From: Marisimplicoccus sp038147335
GTDB taxonomy: Bacteria; Bacteroidota; Bacteroidia; Flavobacteriales; Flavobacteriaceae
DNA: 64,000 nucleotides
Direction of reading: 5' to 3'
Assembly (NCBI GenBank): GCA_038147335.1
Contig: JAYQTK010000002.1
Coordinates: 124,001 to 188,000 of the forward strand
Every line of letters starts with the position of its first letter. Position 1 is the stretch's first letter. Shown here in pieces: positions 28,655 to 37,114 of this stretch. A model generated the notes under the pieces. It did no database searches. It saw only the letters and a list, made by a program, of their open reading frames with translations, and had not been told where the DNA came from. Position numbers and translations under genes: made by a program.

Positions 28655-29050
28655 ATGGAAAACCAAAATGAATATAATGCTGAAGAGATTTTCTCAAAAG
28701 CATTAAGAGCTGGAAGAAGAACTTATTTTTTTGATGTAAGAGAAACCAAGGCTGGAGATTATTATTTAACAATAACTGAAAGTAAAAAGTTTACAAATGA
28801 AGATGGGACATTTTACTACAAAAAACACAAAATCTATTTATACAAAGAAGATTTTGATGAATTCAATAATTCACTTAAAGAAACATGTGACTTTATAATA
28901 GATAAAAAAGGTGCTGAAGTAATCAGTGAAAAACACGACAAAGACTTTGATTCAAAAAAAGAGAAAGAAAAAGATGAATCTTCAGAATCTGATAATAACG
29001 ATGAAGAAAAAGACTTTGCTGATGTTGACTTTGAAAACGACGATCAATAA
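28655..29050 (+). CDS. DUF3276 / PUR-alpha-like nucleic-acid-binding protein
   Basis: 131 residues. The first 85 form one PUR repeat: EEIFSKALRAGRRTYFFDVRETKAGDYYLTITESKK, then FYYKKHKIYLYKEDFDEF, as in the Borrelia and Bacteroidota PUR proteins that bind single-stranded DNA or RNA. The last 45 residues are a highly acidic, low-complexity tail (SESDNNDEEKDFADVDFEND), common in this family. It follows the ABC gene by 32 bases. Confidence 0.88.
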   Translation: MENQNEYNAEEIFSKALRAGRRTYFFDVRETKAGDYYLTITESKKFTNEDGTFYYKKHKIYLYKEDFDEFNNSLKETCDFIIDKKGAEVISEKHDKDFDSKKEKEKDESSESDNNDEEKDFADVDFENDDQ

Positions 29051-29064
29051 ATTAAAAAACCATT

Positions 29065-31578
29065 ATGAAAAAACTCTTATTACTTTTAATTCCATCACTT
29101 TTTTTAAATGCTCAGGTTGGTCTTGATTATTATCTTGGGGATCTAAGTGAATATAACAAGTCTATACCTACTCCCCTTAGCGTCATTGGACATGAGGTTG
29201 GAGAATTCCACATAAGTCATGACAAATTAAGCCATTATGTTCAAGAGATTTCAAGAGCATCTAATAGAGTTAAATTAGTAAATAGAGGTAAGTCATATGA
29301 AAACAGAACTTCATGGTTGATGATAATTACTAGTGAATCAAATCATTCAAGATTAGAGGAAATAAGAAAACAACATTTAGAACTTTCAAATTCTAAGAAT
29401 AAAGACATTGATGTATCTAATATGCCAATAGTTGTATATCAGGGATTCTCCGTACATGGAGATGAGCCAAGTGGTTCAAATGCAAGTTTACCTTTAATGT
29501 ATCATTTACTAGCTAGTAATTCTCAAGAAACTATAGAGTTACTTGAAAATACTATAATTCTTTTAGATCCAAGTTTTAATCCTGATGGTCTTCAGCGTTT
29601 TTCTCAATGGGCAAACAGTAATAAGAATCAAAGTTTAACAGCAGACCCAAATGACAGAGAGTATAATCAATACTGGCCAAGAGGAAGAACAAACCATTAC
29701 TGGTTCGATCTAAACAGAGATATGCTTCCAAATCAGCTTGTTGAAACAAATGCCAAGGTAAAGACGTTTACTGAATGGTTACCAAATATTCTAACTGATC
29801 ACCACGAGATGGGAACAAATTCATCATTTTTCTTTCAACCTGGTGTTCCTGAAAGAAAAAATCCTCTTATATCAGATTTAAATCAAGCTCTGACAAGAGA
29901 AATAGGAACATACCATGAAAAAGCACTAAACTCAATTGGATCACTATATTATTCTGAAGAAGATTACGATGATTTCTTTTTTGGTAAAGCCTCTACTTAT
30001 CCTGATGCAAACGGAAGTATAGGAATCCTTTTTGAACAGGGAAGTTCAAGGGGACATATTCAAGAAAGTGTTAACGGTATATTGACTTTTCCCTTTACTA
30101 TAAGAAACCAATTAACCGCTGCCTTTTCTACGCTTGAGGCTGCAAAAAATATGAGAGTCAAGCTTTTAAATTACATGAAAGATTTTTATGACGATCAAAT
30201 TGAATTAAACCCAAAGTCAAGTGATAATATAGTTTTTGGAAAGCTAAAAGATGAATCTACAGTTTATCATCTTGCAGATTTATTAAATAGCCACAAAATC
30301 AAGTTTAATAAGATTTCCGAAGATGTTGTTTTAAATGGAAAAAAATATACAAAAGACAATAGTTTTATAATTCCAATGAATCAACCAAAAAGGACACTTA
30401 TAAATGCTATGTTTTATACTCAGACTGAATTTAAGGATAGCTTATTTTATGACGTATCGGCGTGGACATTTCCTTTAGCATTCAACGTTAATTATTCATA
30501 TACAGATAATCTTAGTAAGTCAAGTGTTTCTAAGTTATTTGGAGAAGAAGTTACAGAGACAAAAAAACCAGTAGGAAATGTTGATTCTAAATCTGAATAT
30601 GCATATTTATTTGAACCACATGAATATTATGCACAGGCTGCTGTATATCATTTAATTAAAGAAGGTATAAGAGTTAAAACTGCAACAAGAAAATTCTCAA
30701 TTAACGGTAAAGAGTTTGATTTTGGAACTTATCTTATTCCTGTTCAAAATCAAAGTATGAACTCTGAAGATATTTATAATAAATTATTAGAAATATCTAA
30801 TACGTATAATATAAACTTTGAATCTCAAGCTACTGGTATAACTTCAGGTATTGACCTTGGATCAGATTACTTCATAATTGTAAATGAGCCTAAAATAGGA
30901 TTAATTGTAGGTGATGGTGTTAGAAGTTATGACGCAGGTGAAATATGGCACTTACTAGATACAAGATATAATATACCTATTACTAAACTTGATGTAGATG
31001 ATTTAAGATACATAGATCTAAGTAAATATTCTCATATTATTCTTCCAGATTACAATGGATCAAAGCTAAGGTCAGAACAAATAAACGAATATATTAATGG
31101 AGGTGGTAACCTAATTGCTTATAGAAACTCTGTAAAATGGGTATCTAATAATCTAAATGAGTTGGAGTTTTTAACTAATGATTTGAAAGCTTCAGGAGTT
31201 TCTTTTTCAGATCGAGAAAAGTTTTATGGAGCTCAACAAACAGGTGGTGCGATTTTTGAATCAAATATTGACAGAAGTCACCCTGTAAATTATGGAATTG
31301 AATCCAATACTCTTCCACTATTTAGAAATTCAAATGTATACATGAGCAAAAGTGAACAGAGCTTTAATAACCCTATATCATATTCATCTAATCCATTAAT
31401 GAGCGGATATATTTCAGAAGAAAACATATCGTTATTAAAAAATTCTGTTCCATTTAAAGTTATTAGGAGTGGAAAAGGTAAGATTTTGTTGATGACTGAT
31501 AATACAAATTTCAGAGCATTTTGGTTTGGTACAAACAGGATTCTACTTAATATGCTATTTCACTCAAATATTATGTAG
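29065..31578 (+). CDS. M14-like zinc carboxypeptidase, secreted
   Basis: An 837-residue exported protein. Signal peptide at 1-17 (KKLLLLLIPSLFLNAQ). The carboxypeptidase domain covers about 45-350: zinc ligands His and Glu in GFSVHGDEPSGSN near 132, LDPSFNPDGLQRF near 166, DLNRDM near 215, and the third ligand in LTDHHEMGTNSSFFFQPG near 243. The C-terminal half (about 390-837) has a glutamine-amidotransferase-like segment (YSHIILPDYNGSKLR, YINGGGNLIAYRNSVKW) seen in the Bacteroidota form of this family. Probably degrades peptides in the periplasm or outside. Stop abuts recQ with no gap. Confidence 0.88.
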   Translation: MKKLLLLLIPSLFLNAQVGLDYYLGDLSEYNKSIPTPLSVIGHEVGEFHISHDKLSHYVQEISRASNRVKLVNRGKSYENRTSWLMIITSESNHSRLEEIRKQHLELSNSKNKDIDVSNMPIVVYQGFSVHGDEPSGSNASLPLMYHLLASNSQETIELLENTIILLDPSFNPDGLQRFSQWANSNKNQSLTADPNDREYNQYWPRGRTNHYWFDLNRDMLPNQLVETNAKVKTFTEWLPNILTDHHEMGTNSSFFFQPGVPERKNPLISDLNQALTREIGTYHEKALNSIGSLYYSEEDYDDFFFGKASTYPDANGSIGILFEQGSSRGHIQESVNGILTFPFTIRNQLTAAFSTLEAAKNMRVKLLNYMKDFYDDQIELNPKSSDNIVFGKLKDESTVYHLADLLNSHKIKFNKISEDVVLNGKKYTKDNSFIIPMNQPKRTLINAMFYTQTEFKDSLFYDVSAWTFPLAFNVNYSYTDNLSKSSVSKLFGEEVTETKKPVGNVDSKSEYAYLFEPHEYYAQAAVYHLIKEGIRVKTATRKFSINGKEFDFGTYLIPVQNQSMNSEDIYNKLLEISNTYNINFESQATGITSGIDLGSDYFIIVNEPKIGLIVGDGVRSYDAGEIWHLLDTRYNIPITKLDVDDLRYIDLSKYSHIILPDYNGSKLRSEQINEYINGGGNLIAYRNSVKWVSNNLNELEFLTNDLKASGVSFSDREKFYGAQQTGGAIFESNIDRSHPVNYGIESNTLPLFRNSNVYMSKSEQSFNNPISYSSNPLMSGYISEENISLLKNSVPFKVIRSGKGKILLMTDNTNFRAFWFGTNRILLNMLFHSNIM

Positions 31579-33708
31579 TCAATTTGAGACATCGTTGAGA
31601 AATTTTATTCTGTATAGTCTAAGTTCTTCTTCATCATAATCTCCATCAAACTCTTCTAGAGCATCTGAGATATCCTCACTCTCAGATTCTAGAAAGTATT
31701 CTTTAAGTTCCTCTTGTTGGTCTTCATCAAGTATTTCTTCTAGATAGTAATCAATGTCTAATTTTGTGCCTGAGAATACAATGCTTTCAAGTTCTGACAA
31801 TAACTCAGTGAACTCAATTCCTCTAGAGTCACTAATTTCATCTAAAGGTATTTTTTTGTCAATATTTTGAATAAGGGAAAGCTTTTTTGATGATTTTTCT
31901 CCTGATGTTCTAAGAACTAAATCATCTGGTTTTTGAATTTGATTCTCCTCAATATATTCCTTAATAAGTTTAATGAAATAATTACCAAACTTATTAACTT
32001 TCCCCTCACCTACACCATTTATGTTTTTAAATTCCTCTAGTGATGTTGGATACTTATATGTCATATCTTCTAAAGAAAATTCTTGAAGAATTGCATATGG
32101 AGGCAAAGAATTCTTTTTTGCAATATCTTTTCTTAGTATGATTAATTTGCCCATTAAATTAGTATCAATGACTCCTGTTTTAACATTAGTATGCTTAGGT
32201 TTATTATCAACACTAAAATCGTTATCAATTGATATATCAAATTTATCTTGCTCATTTAAGAATTTTTTTCCATAATCAGTTATTTTCAAATACCCTATGT
32301 CATTTATATCTCTTATTAAAATTCCATCTACAATACAATGTGTAATTAAAGTTTTCCAAAAATCTCTGGTAATTTGATTTTCTTCCTGAACAGGAAGAGT
32401 ATTGACCAATTCTTTAAAAGAGATTTTTTTATCAGACTTAAAAAAATTAGAAATTAGAAATTTGAGGTTTTCAATAGCATTAATTTTTTCTTTAGGATTC
32501 TTTGAGTTATCATCCATACTTGAGTCATTATGAATGTTAGGATCATATTTTTCTCCAAAATAACTTAATAAATATTTTCTTCTAGAAATTGATGACTTTG
32601 CAAAGCTTTTGACTTCTTTTAAAAGCATTATTCCAACCTCTCTTTCAGAGGATTTCTTTTGTGATAATAACTTTTCCAGTTTTTCTGCATCTTCATCTGA
32701 ATAATACATTATACAATGACTTACAACTCCATCTCTACCAGCTCTACCCGTTTCTTGATAGTAACCTTCTATACTTTTTGGAACATCATAATGAACTACA
32801 AATCTAACATCAGGTTTATCAATACCCATTCCAAAAGCAATCGTTGCAACTATAATACTACAATCATCATTTAAGAATTTGTCTTGATTTTCTTCTCTTA
32901 TTTTTTTTTCTAATCCAGCATGATAGGGCAAACTATTGATTCCATTAATATTAAGTAATTCAGATAGATCCTCAACTTTCTTTCTTGAAAGACAATAAAT
33001 TATTCCAGATTGATTAGATTTTGATTTTATAAATTTTATTAAGTCTAAATCTGTTGCTTCATTTTTACCCCTTACTTCATAAAATAAGTTTGGCCTATTG
33101 AATGATGACTTAAAAACTTTTGAATTATTTATTTTTAAATTTTTGACTATGTCATCTTGTACTTTTGGAGTCGCTGTTGCCGTCAGAGCTATTATTTTTA
33201 ACTCAGTGTCAATTAGTTCTATTATTTCTCTAATCTTTCTGTACTCTGGTCTAAAATCATGCCCCCACTCAGAAATACAATGAGCTTCATCTATAGCTAG
33301 AAATGAAATTTTAATTGTTTTTAAAAAGTCTATAGTTTCACTTTTAGATAAAGTCTCAGGGGCTATATATAGCAATTTAGTTTTGATATTTACAACATCC
33401 TCTTTTACATTCGAAACCTGTTGTTTTGTTAAAGTTGAATTTAAAACGTGAGCTATTGAATGATCTGTACTACTTGCTCTAAGAAGATCGACTTGATTTT
33501 TCATTAAAGCAATAAGAGGAGATATAACAATCGCTGTACCATCCATTATTAATGCTGGCAATTGATAACAAAGTGATTTACCACCTCCAGTTGGCATAAT
33601 AACAAAGGAATCATTTCCTTCAAGAAGATTTTTTATAACAGATTCTTGATGGTTTTTAAATTCATTGAAACCAAAGTGTTTCTTTAAACTTAATTTTAAG
33701 TTATCCAA
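31579..33708 (-). CDS. recQ: ATP-dependent DNA helicase RecQ
   Basis: A 709-residue 3'-5' helicase for recombination repair. Walker A MPTGGGKSLCYQLP at 38-51, DEAH box AIDEAHCISEWGHD at 138-151, motif III LTATATPKVQ, motif VI QETGRAGRDG near 318-327; HRDC domain at about 525-600; acidic tail. The four Cys of the RQC zinc finger are absent: after SRRKYLLSYFGE (375-386) comes a Cys-free stretch to 410. The start is TTG at 33708, giving the family N-terminus LKKHFGFNEFK; no ATG is available. Confidence 0.93.
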   Translation of the reverse strand: MDNLKLSLKKHFGFNEFKNHQESVIKNLLEGNDSFVIMPTGGGKSLCYQLPALIMDGTAIVISPLIALMKNQVDLLRASSTDHSIAHVLNSTLTKQQVSNVKEDVVNIKTKLLYIAPETLSKSETIDFLKTIKISFLAIDEAHCISEWGHDFRPEYRKIREIIELIDTELKIIALTATATPKVQDDIVKNLKINNSKVFKSSFNRPNLFYEVRGKNEATDLDLIKFIKSKSNQSGIIYCLSRKKVEDLSELLNINGINSLPYHAGLEKKIREENQDKFLNDDCSIIVATIAFGMGIDKPDVRFVVHYDVPKSIEGYYQETGRAGRDGVVSHCIMYYSDEDAEKLEKLLSQKKSSEREVGIMLLKEVKSFAKSSISRRKYLLSYFGEKYDPNIHNDSSMDDNSKNPKEKINAIENLKFLISNFFKSDKKISFKELVNTLPVQEENQITRDFWKTLITHCIVDGILIRDINDIGYLKITDYGKKFLNEQDKFDISIDNDFSVDNKPKHTNVKTGVIDTNLMGKLIILRKDIAKKNSLPPYAILQEFSLEDMTYKYPTSLEEFKNINGVGEGKVNKFGNYFIKLIKEYIEENQIQKPDDLVLRTSGEKSSKKLSLIQNIDKKIPLDEISDSRGIEFTELLSELESIVFSGTKLDIDYYLEEILDEDQQEELKEYFLESESEDISDALEEFDGDYDEEELRLYRIKFLNDVSN

Positions 33709-33730
33709 AATATGGTTGTTTCAAATTTTA

Positions 33731-33738
33731 TAAATTTG
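33731..33738 (+). promoter_or_regulatory. -7 element of kdsD-tatC-lptB
   Basis: TAAATTTG, exact TAnnTTTG, 32 bases before the TTG start. No well-placed TTG for the -33 box. Confidence 0.35.
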
Positions 33739-33770
33739 TACTATATATAATTTAAAAAAAAAATCCCATT

Positions 33771-34745
33771 TTGACTAATTCCGAAATAATTAAAAATACT
33801 GCACTTGATACATTAAATCTTGAATCCAAATCTATTTCAAATCTCTCAAAGATTATAGATTCAAACTTCTGCAAGATTGTTGAATTACTTAAGGATTGTC
33901 GAGGTAAGATAGTTCTAACAGGTATAGGTAAAAGTGCAATTATTGGAATGAAAATATCAGCAACTTTAAATTCTACTGGATCAAAATCAATTTTTTTGCA
34001 CCTTGGAGATGCTCTTCATGGAGATATGGGTGTTATAGGAAAAGAGGATGTAGTAATTTGTCTATCTAAAAGTGGTGAATCAAATGAAATAATTTCTCTT
34101 TCAAACTACTTAAATAAAGCTAAAATTAAACTAATTGGTATTTCTTGTCAAAAAGGTTCGTCTCTTGATAAAATGTCTGATATGTTTATTCATACAGATA
34201 TAGAAAAAGAAGCATGTCACAATAATTTAGCTCCAACAACCAGCTCAACTTGTCATCTTGCTGTTGGAGATGCAATTGCAATGGCAATTCAAAAATTAAA
34301 GGGTTTCTCTCCAAATGAATTTGGAGAATATCACCCATCTGGTAGTCTAGGAAAGAAGCTTAATCTTTCATTAAATAATCTAGTTGATAACAAAAGAATA
34401 CCTATAGTAAATCCTTTATCATCTTTTGCAGAAGTTATAAATGAAATTTCGTCTAAAATGTATGGAGCTACAGCAGTATTAAAAGAAGAAGAGATTGTTG
34501 GAATAATTACTGATGGGGATATAAGAAGAGTAATTGAAAAAAGAAAGAATATAGAGGATATAAAAGCTTCTGAATTTATGGGTAACAACCCTAAAGTTTT
34601 AAAGTCAGATATTTTGGCTAGTGAAGCATTAAAAATTATGAAGAAAAATAATATTAGCCAGGTTTTAGTTACTGATAATAATGATAGTTTTATTGGAGTC
34701 GTGCATATTTTAGATATTATCAAACAAGGTATAAACGATGAGTAA
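33771..34745 (+). CDS. kdsD: Arabinose-5-phosphate isomerase (KpsF/KdsD family)
   Basis: Converts ribulose-5-phosphate to arabinose-5-phosphate, the first step to Kdo of lipopolysaccharide. 324 residues with a SIS domain at about 30-190 (VLTGIGKSAIIGMKISATLNSTG, CLSKSGESNEII, APTTSSTCHLAVGDAIA, FGEYHPSGSLGKKL) and a CBS pair at about 205-324 (GIITDGDIRRVIEK, VLVTDNNDSFIGVVHILD). The start is TTG (33771); no ATG fits the family N-terminus. It overlaps tatC by eight bases and sits two genes before lptB, so the operon has an LPS theme. Confidence 0.93.
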   Translation: MTNSEIIKNTALDTLNLESKSISNLSKIIDSNFCKIVELLKDCRGKIVLTGIGKSAIIGMKISATLNSTGSKSIFLHLGDALHGDMGVIGKEDVVICLSKSGESNEIISLSNYLNKAKIKLIGISCQKGSSLDKMSDMFIHTDIEKEACHNNLAPTTSSTCHLAVGDAIAMAIQKLKGFSPNEFGEYHPSGSLGKKLNLSLNNLVDNKRIPIVNPLSSFAEVINEISSKMYGATAVLKEEEIVGIITDGDIRRVIEKRKNIEDIKASEFMGNNPKVLKSDILASEALKIMKKNNISQVLVTDNNDSFIGVVHILDIIKQGINDE

Positions 34746-35535
34746 TTCGAAAGACATGTCTTTTCTAGATCACCTAGAAGAACTAAGGTGGCATATTATA
34801 AGATCCACAATTGCAGTTTTATTAGTAGCAGTTGTAGCATTTTTAGCAAAGGATATAATTTTTGATCAAATAATATTTGGACCTAAAAGAGGAAACTTTG
34901 TTAGTTATGAATTATTTTGCTCAATTTCTCAATCATTCGGTGGCAATGCCTTTTGTTTTGAAGAACTTCCATTTAGAGTTCAAAGTAGAACAGTTTCAGG
35001 GCAATTTTCCGCTCACCTTTGGACATCTATTTTAGCTGGTTTTATTATTTCATTTCCTTATGTAATTTATGAATTTTGGAAATTTATAAGCCCTGGGTTA
35101 TACAGAAAGGAAAAAGAAGGTGCAAGAGGTTTTATTATTATTTCATCATTACTTTTTTTTATTGGTGTTCTATTTGGCTACTATATTGTTACACCATTAT
35201 CCATAAATTTTCTTGGTAATTATACCATTAGCTCAGAGGTTTTTAATGATTTTGATTTAAGTAGCTATATCGGTCTTTTAAGAGCATCCGTTCTAGCGTC
35301 TGGTTTGATATTTGAACTTCCAATTATTATCCATTATTTGACAAAAGTAGGTTTAGTCACTCCAGATTTTTTAAGAAGAAATAGAAAATTTGCACTTGTT
35401 ATAGTATTGAGTCTATCTGCAATAATTACTCCACCTGATATAGCAAGCCAAATTATAGTGAGTATACCTATTTTAATACTTTATGAAATAAGTATTATTA
35501 TTTCAAAAATTGGATATAAAAAATTAAATACATAA
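34738..35535 (+). CDS. tatC: Sec-independent (Tat) translocase subunit TatC
   Basis: Core of the Tat system that exports folded, twin-arginine proteins. 265 residues: N-terminal MSFLDHLEELRWHIIRS, the family signature, then six membrane helices; FPYVIYEFWKFISPGLYRKEKEGAR (split loop near 102-126) is the conserved cytoplasmic region. A possible client in the window is the gluconate dehydrogenase subunit-3-like protein with a KRRDSIK signal. tatA/B are not seen here. Confidence 0.95.
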   Translation: MSNSKDMSFLDHLEELRWHIIRSTIAVLLVAVVAFLAKDIIFDQIIFGPKRGNFVSYELFCSISQSFGGNAFCFEELPFRVQSRTVSGQFSAHLWTSILAGFIISFPYVIYEFWKFISPGLYRKEKEGARGFIIISSLLFFIGVLFGYYIVTPLSINFLGNYTISSEVFNDFDLSSYIGLLRASVLASGLIFELPIIIHYLTKVGLVTPDFLRRNRKFALVIVLSLSAIITPPDIASQIIVSIPILILYEISIIISKIGYKKLNT

Positions 35536-35545
35536 TATTTGTCAG

Positions 35546-36280
35546 ATGATTTTAAGTGCAAGAGACATATCAAAATCTTACAGAGGAAGGAAAGTGGTTA
35601 ATAATATTTCAATTGAAGTAAATCAAGGAGAAATTGTTGGTTTACTTGGTCCAAATGGTGCTGGAAAGACCACATCATTTTATATGATTGTTGGAATAAT
35701 AAAGCCTGAACAAGGTGATATTTTTCTTGAAAACGAAGTTATCTCTTCATACCCAATGTATCAAAGAGCTCAAAAAGGAATAGGATATCTTGCGCAGGAA
35801 GAATCAGTCTTCAGAAAGCTTTCAGTTGAGGATAATATACTAGGTGTTTTAGAGTTTTCAGAACTTTCAAAAAATCAACAAAAAGAAAAAGCTGAACAGT
35901 TAATGGAGGAATTTGGATTAATTAATATAAGAAAAAGCAGAGGTGATCTTTTATCTGGTGGAGAAAGAAGAAGAACTGAGATTGCTAGAGCTTTAGCAAA
36001 TAACCCAAACTTTTTACTATTAGACGAACCTTTTGCTGGAGTTGATCCTATAGCAGTTGAGGATATTCAGTCAATTATTTCTGTTTTAAAAAAGAAAAAT
36101 ATTGGAATACTTATTACAGATCATAATGTTCAAGAAACACTTGCAATTACAGACAGAACTTATTTGATGTTTGAAGGGAAAATTCTAAAAGAAGGTGTTC
36201 CTGAGGATCTTGCAAAAGACGAAATGGTCAGAAAGGTATATCTAGGTAAAAATTTCGAATTCAAAAGAAAAAAAATATAA
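35546..36280 (+). CDS. lptB: LPS export ABC transporter ATPase LptB
   Basis: ATPase of the LptB2FGC complex that pulls lipopolysaccharide from the inner membrane. 244 residues: Walker A LLGPNGAGKTTSFYM near 34-48, the LptB-typical IGYLAQEESVFRKLSVEDNI near 84-103, signature LSGGERRRTEIARAL near 138, Walker B LLLDEPFAGVDPIAV near 157, switch His in LITDHNVQETLAI. Ten bases after tatC. lptF/G are not in the window. Its stop lies in an AT-only inverted repeat shared with pssA. Confidence 0.95.
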   Translation: MILSARDISKSYRGRKVVNNISIEVNQGEIVGLLGPNGAGKTTSFYMIVGIIKPEQGDIFLENEVISSYPMYQRAQKGIGYLAQEESVFRKLSVEDNILGVLEFSELSKNQQKEKAEQLMEEFGLINIRKSRGDLLSGGERRRTEIARALANNPNFLLLDEPFAGVDPIAVEDIQSIISVLKKKNIGILITDHNVQETLAITDRTYLMFEGKILKEGVPEDLAKDEMVRKVYLGKNFEFKRKKI

Positions 36281-36293
36281 TTTCAAATTATAT
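36267..36293 (-). terminator. AT-only terminator-like hairpin of pssA
   Basis: ATATAATTT (36275-36283), C and AAATTATAT (36285-36293) are perfect complements spanning both convergent stops; on the minus strand eight T follow the hairpin. The stem contains no G or C, so strength is doubtful. Confidence 0.4.
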
Positions 36294-37046
36294 TAAAGAC
36301 CACAGATTCCTTATTACATTTAAGAAAAGATAGAGTATTATTATTAGACAAAATCCACCAATTCCAAAAATTAAAATTATTGGTATACTTAAAACTATAG
36401 TGAGAATTTTAAAAATATTGTAATCATATTTTCTTAAAGAAATTCTCAATGAAAATAGTCGAAAAGGAACATTCATAAGTATAAAACTTGATACAACTAA
36501 TAAAATTAAAATATAATTATTAAGAAAATATTCCTTAGACTCAAGAAAATAGTAATGCTCCATCAAGATTGGAAATGAGGCAAAAAATAGAGCATTAGCA
36601 GGTGTTGGCAAACCTTCAAACTCATCAGTGTAGTCAATAGTATTAAATTTAGCTAATCTAAGGGCAGAGCCAAGAGTAATGATAAAAGCTACAAATGCGA
36701 TCGGGGAAATTGAGAAAATTAGATCTAGATTTACTATTGGTTCCAGGTTGAGGTCTAAATTAAAATCTGTAACACGATTTCCTGATAGTTTAAATAACTG
36801 ATATACAATAACACCTGGAACAACTCCACTTGTAACAATATCAGAAAGAGAATCTAAGTGCTTGCCAAATTCTGATTCAGCATTTAACATTCTTGCAACA
36901 ATGCCATCTAAATAATCAAAAAAGACTCCTAATAATACAAGAATTAAGACTACCTCAAATTGAAATTGGAATGCGAAAGCAATTGAAAAACAACCACATA
37001 TAAGATTAAGTGCTGTAAGAATATTAGGAATAAAGGCTTTTATCAT
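36288..37046 (-). CDS. pssA: CDP-diacylglycerol-serine O-phosphatidyltransferase
   Basis: Makes phosphatidylserine, precursor of phosphatidylethanolamine, in the inner membrane. 252 residues. It starts FIPNILTALNLICGCFSIAFA; the CDP-alcohol phosphotransferase motif DGxxARx8GxxxDxxxD is complete (DGIVARMLNAESEFGKHLDS, then D); membrane helices continue to the C-terminus with LPTPANALFFASFPIL near 147. Divergent from lnt, with a 20-base palindrome between them. Confidence 0.93.
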   Translation of the reverse strand: MIKAFIPNILTALNLICGCFSIAFAFQFQFEVVLILVLLGVFFDYLDGIVARMLNAESEFGKHLDSLSDIVTSGVVPGVIVYQLFKLSGNRVTDFNLDLNLEPIVNLDLIFSISPIAFVAFIITLGSALRLAKFNTIDYTDEFEGLPTPANALFFASFPILMEHYYFLESKEYFLNNYILILLVVSSFILMNVPFRLFSLRISLRKYDYNIFKILTIVLSIPIILIFGIGGFCLIIILYLFLNVIRNLWSLI

Positions 37047-37075
37047 GATATTTGTGTTTCCAATTTATAAAAAAA

Positions 37076-37095
37076 TTGTAATATTAATATTACAA
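37076..37095. promoter_or_regulatory. Perfect 20-base palindrome between pssA and lnt
   Basis: TTGTAATATTAATATTACAA reads the same on both strands, without a gap. It lies 30 bases from the pssA start and 20 from the lnt start, where an operator for the divergent pair would be. The binding protein is unknown. Confidence 0.45.
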
Positions 37096-37114
37096 AGTAT
37101 TTAAACTTATAAAA

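Noticed and set aside
28926..29126. Plus-strand frame overlapping the end of DUF3276 and the start of the M14 gene
   Set aside because: Lys/Thr-rich shadow of the acidic tail coding region in another frame.
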